A DNA stretch of 64,000 nucleotides from UBA4782 sp034430215 (GTDB taxonomy: Bacteria > Chloroflexota > Anaerolineae > Anaerolineales > Anaerolineaceae). Below, piece after piece: positions 7,981-15,826 of this stretch (positions are counted from its first letter, which is position 1; each line of letters begins with the position of its first letter). Made by a program: the position numbers and the translations under genes. The stretch is taken from assembly GCA_034430215.1 (NCBI GenBank), contig DAOUFE010000012.1, forward strand, positions 1 through 64,000. Direction: 5' to 3'. The notes under the pieces were generated by a model. It was not told where the DNA came from. It did no database searches and was given only the letters and a program-made list of their open reading frames with translations.

Positions 7981-9615
7981 TTATACATCCACCTCAATAT
8001 CCACAAGATACCCTAATTCAGCAAGTGTATCACGGATAATCTCCTGGCTGCCTTGCTTGATCAGGCAAGTAGTCGGTGTAATGACTTCATTGATAAACCT
8101 TGCTGCCTTTGTATGCTGCAATTTTTCCATTGTTTCGGAATTTTCAAGCCGGAGAAGAATGGCAGCATGAATGTGATTAGTTGTTCCTGTTTTATCCCAA
8201 TGCTCAACAGCCTGCATAATACCTGGAGGTAGAGGATTTTCAGCATACTTATGCAAAAAGGGTATCAATTGTGCGGGTGACAATCCCTGTTTGCTGGCTT
8301 GTTGAAACCCTGCAGGAGAAATTCGATAATAAAAGTCATCTCCTTTTCTGTTCTCCCATTGGCAAAATCTGGCAATCTGATAACGGACTGGACGAGAAGC
8401 TGAACGAGGAACCGTGATCAATCCCGAATTAAATAAGTGAATTTTTCCCAGAACCGGTTCTTTTATGCTTGGGGGGTGCCCATCCAGAAGGGAAGAGGCC
8501 CAGCGCGACCAGCGGAAGGCAGCAGGTTTAGTATTTTTCTCAGGAAAGGCGAGGTCTACCAGGCCGAGCAAATGCAGCGGTTGTATGATCAGGTAGCGGA
8601 TCAAAAAACCATCTACTTCATCCCAACTGGAAAAACCACGTAGATACTGCCCATTTGTGGCACTGCGAATATACCAAGAATCATAATCCCCTGCCGGGCG
8701 TTGAAAATCGGGGATGGTCTGTTTGACACCCTGTATGAACGATTCAAGATTCCACCAGGTATCTGCAGGAATTTTCAGCAATAAATCCTTAATCGCTTTA
8801 CGGGCGGGCAGGGGATGATTCTCCCAGGTTCCTTCGAATATCAAGCCATCTAAAAGTCGAAGTTCATTGACCGTTGTACTCGAAATCCAGTTTTGATATA
8901 GAAAATGTAATGCTTCCGAACGGGAGAATTCCAGGAAAGTGCGAACCTTTTGGGAATCTGGCATGCCAGATGCATCTATGATATTGCAGGATTGTAATAA
9001 AGCAAAAAGGAAGTTATAAGGTGTACTGAACAACCAATCTTTGAACTGGTTTGCCTTCATCTCACAACGTTTGGCAGCTAGAAAGGTACAGGCATCGTCT
9101 ATGAGCTTTGTGGTCACCAAACGAGTTACCTGAATTTCTTCTGATAAGGCAGCATGACCTGGAGGTATATCATCAAGGTTCTGGTCAGATTTCAAAAAAA
9201 GCAAAATTTCTCTGGGAATGAAAGCATATTCCTGAGGTTCAATGGTGCCTGGGAAGAACTCTTTACCAATCATACCGGCGTAATACAGTTCTTCAGCCGC
9301 ATTGATGGGTGTATGATCGGGTCTTTCACGGTTCCGGCGCGCGGACCCCATGATGCGAATATCGCCATAACGCCTGGCAAATTCTACCCAGGGCTGCGAT
9401 CCGCCCAGGTTCTTCAGATCAAGCATTGCCTGTCTGGCAGAATCAGAAAGGATTGCAAATGTTTCGGTAAAGGTATTTCCCTGGATGATTTTATTGATCA
9501 ACTGAATGCGCTGTGGTTCATTCGTAGCTGGTTGCAATGTAACAGCCCATTTTTCTGCAATAGCTTGCAGCATTCCCTGATCATATCGCGCATAAGTCTG
9601 GTTTAAATCTGGCAT
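7981..9615 (-). CDS. Helicase-associated-domain-like protein (no ATPase motifs)
   Basis: A 544-aa soluble protein without Walker motifs, transmembrane segments or a signal peptide. Its C-terminal stretch (about residues 480-540, LRLENSETMEKLQHTKAARF and on to a final 'LAELGYLVDIE') resembles the helicase-associated C-terminal domain that accompanies XPB-type helicases in Actinobacteria and Chloroflexota. The middle is alpha-helical with winged-helix-like stretches. The assignment is by general resemblance only. It has its own promoter region, divergent from the DUF4388 gene, and is followed by kbl. A role in DNA transactions is a guess. Confidence 0.5.
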   Translation of the reverse strand: MPDLNQTYARYDQGMLQAIAEKWAVTLQPATNEPQRIQLINKIIQGNTFTETFAILSDSARQAMLDLKNLGGSQPWVEFARRYGDIRIMGSARRNRERPDHTPINAAEELYYAGMIGKEFFPGTIEPQEYAFIPREILLFLKSDQNLDDIPPGHAALSEEIQVTRLVTTKLIDDACTFLAAKRCEMKANQFKDWLFSTPYNFLFALLQSCNIIDASGMPDSQKVRTFLEFSRSEALHFLYQNWISSTTVNELRLLDGLIFEGTWENHPLPARKAIKDLLLKIPADTWWNLESFIQGVKQTIPDFQRPAGDYDSWYIRSATNGQYLRGFSSWDEVDGFLIRYLIIQPLHLLGLVDLAFPEKNTKPAAFRWSRWASSLLDGHPPSIKEPVLGKIHLFNSGLITVPRSASRPVRYQIARFCQWENRKGDDFYYRISPAGFQQASKQGLSPAQLIPFLHKYAENPLPPGIMQAVEHWDKTGTTNHIHAAILLRLENSETMEKLQHTKAARFINEVITPTTCLIKQGSQEIIRDTLAELGYLVDIEVDV

Positions 9616-9666
9616 AGTATGGTTGAAGAATTAATGTATCTCAAAAGAAATTATACCTGTAATCAT

Positions 9667-9696
9667 TTGGCGCTTTATACATGTGACCTGTATAAT
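9667..9696 (+). promoter_or_regulatory. Possible sigma70 promoter for the DUF4388-GTPase operon
   Basis: TATAAT at 9691-9696 is preceded, after 18 bases, by a weak -35 (TTGGCG). The predicted start lies about 25 bases before the DUF4388 gene, leaving room for its AAAGG ribosome site. Confidence 0.45.
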
Positions 9697-9727
9697 ACTC
9701 ATTGCATGGTCAGAAAAAGGCTGAAAC

Positions 9728-10540
9728 ATGGCACTTAAAGGTAATTTACGAGATTTCTCCCTCTCTCAATTATTGAACCTGATCAACCTGTCAAAAAAGA
9801 CTGGCTCATTATTCATTGAGTCTTCTCAGGGTCTGGCACAACTTGCTTTTTTGAGTGGAAAACTGATCTATGCCAGAATCGGATCAGATAACAATAATCT
9901 GTCTTCGATTCTGTTTCAATGCAATCGCATTAATCCATCGCAATACCGGGTACTCCAGGAACGTGTCAATCAAATGACTGACAAGGAGATCGGGTTGCTG
10001 CTTATTAATGCAGGATACAGCACCTTTGAGGAAATTGTTGCATGTGTTCAAAACTATTACACTGAGATCGTTCGAAAAATGTTCACCTGGCTGGAAGGTG
10101 AATTTCACTTTGAAACGGATAGTTTATCTTTTGAGGAAAAGATAACCATCAGTCTTGACCTGGAAAATCTGATCGTTGAAGGCTCACGCCAGATCCGAGA
10201 ATGGGAGCATCTACAAGAAGAGATCCCCAGTCTTGATCTGGCAATGCAATTCAGTGAGCACCCAGATAAGAATATCAGTAATATGAACTTGAGCGTGGAA
10301 GAATGGCGGGTGGTGTCTTATATTAACCCCAGGAATACCTTAAGGCAAATTGCCAGAGCCACGCACATGAATGAGATGGAAATTCGAAGAGTGGTTTTTG
10401 GGTTGATGCAGGCTGGTCTGATCGAATATGTGCATTCAGAAGCAAGCCCAATTCTTCATGATCGGATGTTCCCGACGAAAGATCGCCAGCAGCAGCGGTC
10501 GTTGATCAACAAGATTATCGATAAAATACGATCGATCTAA
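9728..10540 (+). CDS. DUF4388 (PATAN-type) domain protein
   Basis: A 270-aa cytoplasmic protein. The first 100 residues match the DUF4388/PATAN pattern: ALKGNLRDFSLSQLLNLINL, then SKKTGSLFIES, then 'AFLSGKLIYARIG'. The central helical part contains FTWLEGEFHFE, also typical of DUF4388. The C-terminal part (about 190-250, IARATHMNEMEIRRVVFGLM) looks like a winged helix. Such proteins accompany small GTPases and response regulators in bacterial polarity and motility-type signalling. It lies 15 bases before the GTPase gene and is surely co-transcribed with it, so it is likely that GTPase's partner or regulator. Confidence 0.85.
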   Translation: MALKGNLRDFSLSQLLNLINLSKKTGSLFIESSQGLAQLAFLSGKLIYARIGSDNNNLSSILFQCNRINPSQYRVLQERVNQMTDKEIGLLLINAGYSTFEEIVACVQNYYTEIVRKMFTWLEGEFHFETDSLSFEEKITISLDLENLIVEGSRQIREWEHLQEEIPSLDLAMQFSEHPDKNISNMNLSVEEWRVVSYINPRNTLRQIARATHMNEMEIRRVVFGLMQAGLIEYVHSEASPILHDRMFPTKDRQQQRSLINKIIDKIRSI

Positions 10541-10555
10541 GGGGATAGAGTAAAA

Positions 10556-11095
10556 ATGCAAAATCTTAAAATCGTTGTTACAGGACCTTTCAGCGCTGGA
10601 AAAACCGAATTCATCCGGTCGATCAGCGAGATCGATGTAGTGAATACTGAACGTAAAATCAGCAGTGCTGCTGAAAGGATCAAGAGTACAACAACCGTTG
10701 CTATGGATTTTGGAAGGATCACTGTAGATAAAGACCTGGTTCTTTATCTTTTTGGAACACCTGGTCAAAAGCGGTTTGATTTTATGTGGGAAATCCTATC
10801 TGAAGGAATGCTGGGTTTTGTTGTTCTGGTAGACAGCACCCGACCGGAAACTTTCAGAGAGGCGCGATTTATTCTTGAGACTTTCAGGGCATACGCACGC
10901 ACCCCCTATGTGGTTGTTGCTAATAAACAGGATGATGAAAACGCATGGGATGTCGAGGATATCCGTATTGCCCTGCGCCTGGATAAAGAGATCAAACTTG
11001 TTCCTTGCGTAGCAGTAGACCGGGAGAAGGTCAAGAATGTATTGTTGGAACTGCTATATATCATACTGGCGGAGATGGATGCCGCCGAATCATAA
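10556..11095 (+). CDS. Small Ras-like/MglA-like GTPase
   Basis: A 179-aa GTPase. The P-loop is GPFSAGKT (residues 10-17), the switch II region FGTPGQKRFDFMW (about 65-77) and the base-recognition motif NKQD (about 124-127). The GxPGQ form places it near the bacterial MglA/SA-type small GTPases found beside DUF4388 or roadblock proteins. Switch I contains an ordinary Thr-rich stretch (STTTVAMDFG). It is the second gene of a two-gene operon with the DUF4388 protein. No roadblock/LC7 activating protein is encoded next to it, so the DUF4388 partner may take that place. The cellular process is unknown. Confidence 0.88.
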   Translation: MQNLKIVVTGPFSAGKTEFIRSISEIDVVNTERKISSAAERIKSTTTVAMDFGRITVDKDLVLYLFGTPGQKRFDFMWEILSEGMLGFVVLVDSTRPETFREARFILETFRAYARTPYVVVANKQDDENAWDVEDIRIALRLDKEIKLVPCVAVDREKVKNVLLELLYIILAEMDAAES

Positions 11096-11114
11096 TTCGC
11101 TTATTATTTTCGTT

Positions 11115-12836
11115 CTAGTTTCCCTTTAATTCACCAATCCAAATTTCAAATGGCGAAAGCCGGATGCTGCCATGTTTATCAGGTAATGCAGGCGAAAACT
11201 GGTTTGAGAAAAGTATTTTTGATAATAGAGAGATTTCCTCAAGGAAAATCCTTCTGGGTTTTGACGTATAGTTAATCAATATCAGACATTCCTGATGAGG
11301 GATAGTTCTGGTAAAGGCAAGGATGGAACGAGACGCTGGCAGCAGAGGAGAGTATTCGCCAATCATTAAGGCAGGTGTTTGCTTTCTGATCGATAAAAGA
11401 CGTTTGTATGCAGAAAGCAATGAGGATGGTTGATCCTTCTGTTCGGCAACATTGATCCCATTGGCATAATCAGGATTCACTGGCAACCAGGGCGACACAT
11501 CTGTTGGACAAAAACCACCATGTGGTGAATTTTCCCATTGCATGGGGGTACGACAAAGATCTCTACCCTTGCGTGCTGCGGTGAATGTTGCCTCATCAAC
11601 AGTAGAATGCAATAATCGGGTTTCCAGGTCGTAGATGTGATTACTGAGGGGGTCGCGGAATAGGTGAGCATCATCGATGTAATAATTGGTCATGCCGATC
11701 TCTTCGCCATTGTAAAGGAAGGGGGTTCCTTTTAGAAATAATAGCATGGCAAGGTTTACTTCAGCCAGTTCGCGGTCATGCTTACCATCACCAAACTGTG
11801 TGATCATGCGGTAGGAATCATGGTTGCCAAGGGTATTCGCAGCCCAGGCTTTTTGCGGCATTGAACCGAGACGCTGTTCTTGGTTATTTCGCACCCATGT
11901 AGGGGTTATCTGGTTGGTGTACTTGAGTGGAAAATTAAAAACCAATTGAAGCTCATCTTCACCATTTCCATAGAAACGGATATCATCCGTCTCTCCAACC
12001 AGAACCCGATCATCAAATTCATCAACGACCTGGCGTAATTCTTTCATCAGGGTATGAATTTCAGGTTGGTCTACCTGCTTTTGGAATAATTTTTTCCAAA
12101 TTCGGTCTACTTTTCGCATTTCAGCAGGAGTTTTGGCGGCTTTCGATAGCGGATAAAGCTCGTCTACCGATATTGAAATACTGGTATCCTTCCATCCTTC
12201 CTCTTCAAAAACAGTACCTACTGCATCCAGGCGAAAACCATCCACACCCATTTTGAGCCAGAAACGCACCATATCGAACATGGCAGCCTTCACTTCGGGA
12301 TTTTTCCAATTTAGATCAGGTTGCCCCTTAAAGAAGAAATGGTAGTAATACTCATTGGTTACCGGGTCTAGCTCCCAAGCTGATCCGCCAAAGGTGGATG
12401 ACCAGTTGTTGGGTGGATTGCCCTTTTTTCCTTTTTTCCAGATATACCAGTCTCGTTTTGAGTTGGTGAGGCTGGAACGCGATTCTTGAAACCAGCGATG
12501 CTGATCAGATGTATGGTTTAGTACCAGGTCGAGGATCAATCGTAGACCACGCTGATGTGCTTCATCCAGAAGCAGTTTGAACTCTGCCAAAGTTCCGTAT
12601 TCAGGAGCTACATCTTCATAATCTGATACATCATACCCGCAGTCGCACATGGGTGAAGGGTAATGAGGTGAAAGCCAGATCGCATCTACTCCCAGATCTT
12701 TCAAGTAATCCAGTTTGGATCGAATTCCTGCCAGATCACCGATTCCATCGCCATTTCCATCGGCAAAACTTCGAGGGTATATCTGATAAAAGACTGCAGT
12801 TTGCCACCACTTATATGAAAGTACCTGTTCTACCAC
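11115..12836 (-). CDS. GH13 alpha-glucosidase (oligo-1,6-glucosidase type)
   Basis: A cytoplasmic alpha-amylase-family enzyme, 573 aa, with no signal peptide. The nucleophile is D204 (GFRLDAV), the acid/base E282 (VGETDD) and the transition-state stabiliser D340 (NHDS). The QPDLNW motif (about 172-177) is typical of the oligo-1,6-glucosidase and trehalose-6-phosphate hydrolase group. It should release glucose from the non-reducing ends of malto- or isomalto-oligosaccharides; exact linkage preference cannot be read from sequence. The start is GTG, 8 bases after AGGAG. It follows mtaB by 25 bases on the same strand. A sugar ABC system lies 40 kb away in the window. Confidence 0.9.
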   Translation of the reverse strand: MVEQVLSYKWWQTAVFYQIYPRSFADGNGDGIGDLAGIRSKLDYLKDLGVDAIWLSPHYPSPMCDCGYDVSDYEDVAPEYGTLAEFKLLLDEAHQRGLRLILDLVLNHTSDQHRWFQESRSSLTNSKRDWYIWKKGKKGNPPNNWSSTFGGSAWELDPVTNEYYYHFFFKGQPDLNWKNPEVKAAMFDMVRFWLKMGVDGFRLDAVGTVFEEEGWKDTSISISVDELYPLSKAAKTPAEMRKVDRIWKKLFQKQVDQPEIHTLMKELRQVVDEFDDRVLVGETDDIRFYGNGEDELQLVFNFPLKYTNQITPTWVRNNQEQRLGSMPQKAWAANTLGNHDSYRMITQFGDGKHDRELAEVNLAMLLFLKGTPFLYNGEEIGMTNYYIDDAHLFRDPLSNHIYDLETRLLHSTVDEATFTAARKGRDLCRTPMQWENSPHGGFCPTDVSPWLPVNPDYANGINVAEQKDQPSSLLSAYKRLLSIRKQTPALMIGEYSPLLPASRSILAFTRTIPHQECLILINYTSKPRRIFLEEISLLSKILFSNQFSPALPDKHGSIRLSPFEIWIGELKGN

Positions 12837-12861
12837 AGCGTTTCTCCTGAAAGAACGTTTT

Positions 12862-14142
12862 TTAATGAATTATCTGTCCGGCCAGACCGTTCTCGGTTAA
12901 TTCTGTAAGGATTACTCGATCAATCTTGTTCCAGCGCAACTCGGGTGAGGTTGCTCTCACGCGCAAATAATTATCTGTCAGTCCGTGCAACTGCCATCCA
13001 GCCTGATCGAGTCTGTCGGACGTTTCCCATAGAACATGCATTTCTTTTCCGATGAACTGTTGGCGAAATTCCAGGCTGGATTGTTCCAACACCTGACGCA
13101 TCTGCAGACTGCGTTCTTTGCGTACTTTAGGATGAACCTGACCATCCATGCGGGCTGCTGCCGTACCAGGTCGGGGAGAGAATGAAAAAACATGTCCGGC
13201 AGCAAAGTGCATTTCTTTGACGAAAGCAAGGCTTTCTGTAAAGTCTTCTTCTGTCTCACCGGGGAAACCTACCAAAATATCTGTAGTAATGGCTGCATCT
13301 GGGATCATGTGGCGGATCATGAGAAGGAGAGACCGGTAGTCTTCAGGTGTGATCTTGCGCGCCATTCTTTTCAGTGTTGCTACTGCACCGGATTGTAAAG
13401 GTAAATGAAAATGCCGGCATAGCCGTGGATCCTGCCATAAACTAAAGAATCTTTCATCCAGATCCCAAGGCTCGATGGATGACATTCTCAAACGAGGAAT
13501 GGAAGTCTCTTCCAGAATAATTTTGATCAAATCAACAAGGTGTTGAGGCGGATCATATTCCTGTCCCCAGGATCCCAGTTGCACTCCTGTTAGAACAGCT
13601 TCCTGTACTCCACCATTAAGTGCATGTTGTATATCTGCTAATACTTCTGATATCGGTATGCTGCGGCTGGTACCGCGTACCAGTCGGGTGACGCAAAAGG
13701 TACAGTGATTATTGCAGCCATCCTGTGTTTTGATGAAGACCCGGGTACGCGAATGGATCCCTGGGAGAGGTTTACGAATGAGTGGTTCCAGTTCAAACTC
13801 ATCTACAGGTGTTTTTTGTGGAAAAAGATTGGTGATATCATCCTTAGCGTCATTCAACACAACGTGCTTTACCCCCGGCAGCTTACTTGCTGCATCCGGT
13901 TCCATCGTTGCCCAGCAACCAGTCACAACAATTTCTGCTTTTGGGTTCCGACCTGCCTGGCGGATCTTTTGCCGTGAATCTGAAGCTGCTTCGGTTGTAA
14001 CCGCGCAGGTATTCACAATCACAAGATCAGCTTCTTGAGGATTATCAACCAGAAGATGGCCAGCCATGATCATCTGGTTGCCAATTTTTTCGATTTCACT
14101 CTGATTGAGGCGACAACCGATTGAGTCAAGAAATACACGCAT
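12862..14142 (-). CDS. mtaB: tRNA t6A37 methylthiotransferase MtaB
   Basis: A radical-SAM enzyme that adds a methylthio group to t6A37 of tRNAs reading ANN codons, 426 aa. The N-terminal cluster is bound by C10, C46 and C76, and the radical-SAM cluster by C143, C147 and C150 (CNNHCTFC). A TRAM-like RNA-binding end follows. The short N-terminus (MRVFLDSIGCRLNQSE) and overall length match MtaB better than MiaB or RimO. There is no ribosome site. Instead TGGTATAAG ends 7 bases before the ATG on this strand, an extended -10 placed as for a leaderless message. Confidence 0.92.
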   Translation of the reverse strand: MRVFLDSIGCRLNQSEIEKIGNQMIMAGHLLVDNPQEADLVIVNTCAVTTEAASDSRQKIRQAGRNPKAEIVVTGCWATMEPDAASKLPGVKHVVLNDAKDDITNLFPQKTPVDEFELEPLIRKPLPGIHSRTRVFIKTQDGCNNHCTFCVTRLVRGTSRSIPISEVLADIQHALNGGVQEAVLTGVQLGSWGQEYDPPQHLVDLIKIILEETSIPRLRMSSIEPWDLDERFFSLWQDPRLCRHFHLPLQSGAVATLKRMARKITPEDYRSLLLMIRHMIPDAAITTDILVGFPGETEEDFTESLAFVKEMHFAAGHVFSFSPRPGTAAARMDGQVHPKVRKERSLQMRQVLEQSSLEFRQQFIGKEMHVLWETSDRLDQAGWQLHGLTDNYLRVRATSPELRWNKIDRVILTELTENGLAGQIIH

Positions 14143-14190
14143 GAAGGTGCTTATACCATAGATTAGGAAGAGATGCGAGTGCAGGAGGGA

Positions 14191-15618
14191 TCAAGGATGC
14201 GAAAAATACCTTTTCTGAAGGCGCGTAACTGATTGTTGGATCTCTGGATTACCTACCCCATAGCTCTGCGCAAGAAGAAGGTGCTCTTCTGCATGTTTTG
14301 CATCTCCGAGTTCAAGGTACACCTGTGCCAGGTGGAGATGAGAAACAGCATGATCTGGCTGCTGGTACAACGCTGCTTCCAGGTATCGGATGCTGTTACT
14401 CAAGTCACCCAAAGCAGCCATGATCTGCCCCATACTATCCAAACTGTCAGGGTTATTTTCATCCAAAAGAATAGCTTTACGGGCAGCGGGTAAACCACTA
14501 TCCCGTAAGTGAATACCCGTAGAGGCGCAGTAATTAGCCAGGCTCAACCAGAATTGCAGATTTTCAGGCTCAAGCTCTGTTGCAATAACATAATGCGGAT
14601 ATGCTTCAGCAATTGAATCCATTTCCACTAAGGTGTTGGCTATTTCCAAATGCCAGATACCTTGTTCGGGTTCCAGCCGTGAAGCTTTATACAATGCTAC
14701 CAGCGCCTGATCAGGTTTTCCCAACCTTCGCATTTGTACTGCTGCAATCCCATTAGCAACCACAGAATCTGGATTGATCGCAAGTGCTTTTTCGATCTCT
14801 GCACTTCCATCCAATCCAAGTTGATACCGGGCTTCGGAAAGGAATGCCCAGGCTTCAGCATATTCGGGTTCTATGGCAATCGCCTGCGAAAAAGCTTCAC
14901 GAGCCAGCTCCCATTCTCCCAAATTTCCTAAACCACGACCTGTTTGCAACAGAGTATAAGCTGGTTGATCTGAATCAGGATAGGAAAGAATAGGTTGAAG
15001 TATTGTGAGAGCAGGTTGGTATGTTTCATCTAATTCAACTGCCCGGTTGAGAAATGCCAGAGCTTGTTGAGGATTATTTATGCTCATGATCAAGCCAAGT
15101 TTGTAAAGAGGCTTTGCATCATAAGGGTATTTTGCAGACCAATCACGAAGGTGTTGCAAGGTTTTTTCATGATCGCCCTGAAGCTCTGCCAGATCCACAA
15201 GGCTTGCATAAAGTGTTGCATCTGGATTGGGTTGAGATGCTAACTCATCTAAAAGTTCGTTGGCAGAATATTTATCTCCAACTGAAATATATAAATTCGT
15301 AAGAGTGATCGTTTGAGCAGGTGAGAGCCTTTCCAGATTGGCTGCATATTTCATCGCTTGAATGGCACCCGAAAGATTTCCCAGGCTGCTTTCAAGCATA
15401 CTAACCTGTAGCCAACCATTTCTCTGCCATGGTTCAAAGGAAAGAACCTGATACCAGGCTGCCAGGCTTTCTTCGGGTTGATGCTGTAATTCCGCTTGAT
15501 GTACAGCTTTCATTGCATCTCCAAGAGGATGTGCGAGGATATTCACTCTCAATATCCAGGGCAAAATGAAAACTAACGCAATGCGGAACCACAATCCAGT
15601 TAAAGAAGTAGATTTCAT
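14191..15618 (-). CDS. Tetratricopeptide-repeat protein, membrane-anchored
   Basis: A 475-aa protein with a single N-terminal hydrophobic segment (about residues 10-27) followed by at least ten TPR units. Clear ones read WYQVLSFEPWQRNGWLQ, AFLNRAVELDETYQPALT and AFSQAIAIEPEYAEAWAFL; the last is SIRYLEAALYQQPDHAVSHL. TPR arrays are protein-binding scaffolds. The hydrophobic start suggests export or anchoring outside the membrane. It is divergent from the potassium transporter operon and upstream of mtaB on the same strand with a 48-base gap. No enzyme domain is seen. Confidence 0.85.
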   Translation of the reverse strand: MKSTSLTGLWFRIALVFILPWILRVNILAHPLGDAMKAVHQAELQHQPEESLAAWYQVLSFEPWQRNGWLQVSMLESSLGNLSGAIQAMKYAANLERLSPAQTITLTNLYISVGDKYSANELLDELASQPNPDATLYASLVDLAELQGDHEKTLQHLRDWSAKYPYDAKPLYKLGLIMSINNPQQALAFLNRAVELDETYQPALTILQPILSYPDSDQPAYTLLQTGRGLGNLGEWELAREAFSQAIAIEPEYAEAWAFLSEARYQLGLDGSAEIEKALAINPDSVVANGIAAVQMRRLGKPDQALVALYKASRLEPEQGIWHLEIANTLVEMDSIAEAYPHYVIATELEPENLQFWLSLANYCASTGIHLRDSGLPAARKAILLDENNPDSLDSMGQIMAALGDLSNSIRYLEAALYQQPDHAVSHLHLAQVYLELGDAKHAEEHLLLAQSYGVGNPEIQQSVTRLQKRYFSHP

Positions 15619-15735
15619 AATTTTTCATGTAGATTGTATCCGAAAAACCTTAAGGCAATAAGAAATTGATTATTCTTACAAATGATATGAGGAACTAAAA
15701 AGAGTATTAATTTCTAGATAATCAAGCGAATATAA

Positions 15736-15764
15736 TTGACGTTATAATAATAAGTTGATACAAT
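15736..15764 (+). promoter_or_regulatory. Sigma70-type promoter of the potassium-uptake operon
   Basis: TTGACG at 15736-15741 and TACAAT at 15759-15764 are spaced by exactly 17 bases. The predicted start leaves a leader of about 55 bases before the transporter gene. I looked for the c-di-AMP (ydaO) riboswitch in this leader and did not find its conserved blocks; the leader is also too short for it. Confidence 0.7.
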
Positions 15765-15826
15765 CGCATGCTTTGTAACCATGTGTCGTTTGGAAAGGTA
15801 CCGGCATTTCCGGATAAATTCAAAAA

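Noticed and set aside
9154..9606. A 150-codon rightward frame opposite the helicase-associated gene
   Set aside because: Composition is that of an antisense shadow and the leftward frame is complete with its own start.
15765..15826. Possible c-di-AMP (ydaO) riboswitch before the KimA-like gene
   Set aside because: The leader is about 55 bases and has none of the conserved blocks of that riboswitch.
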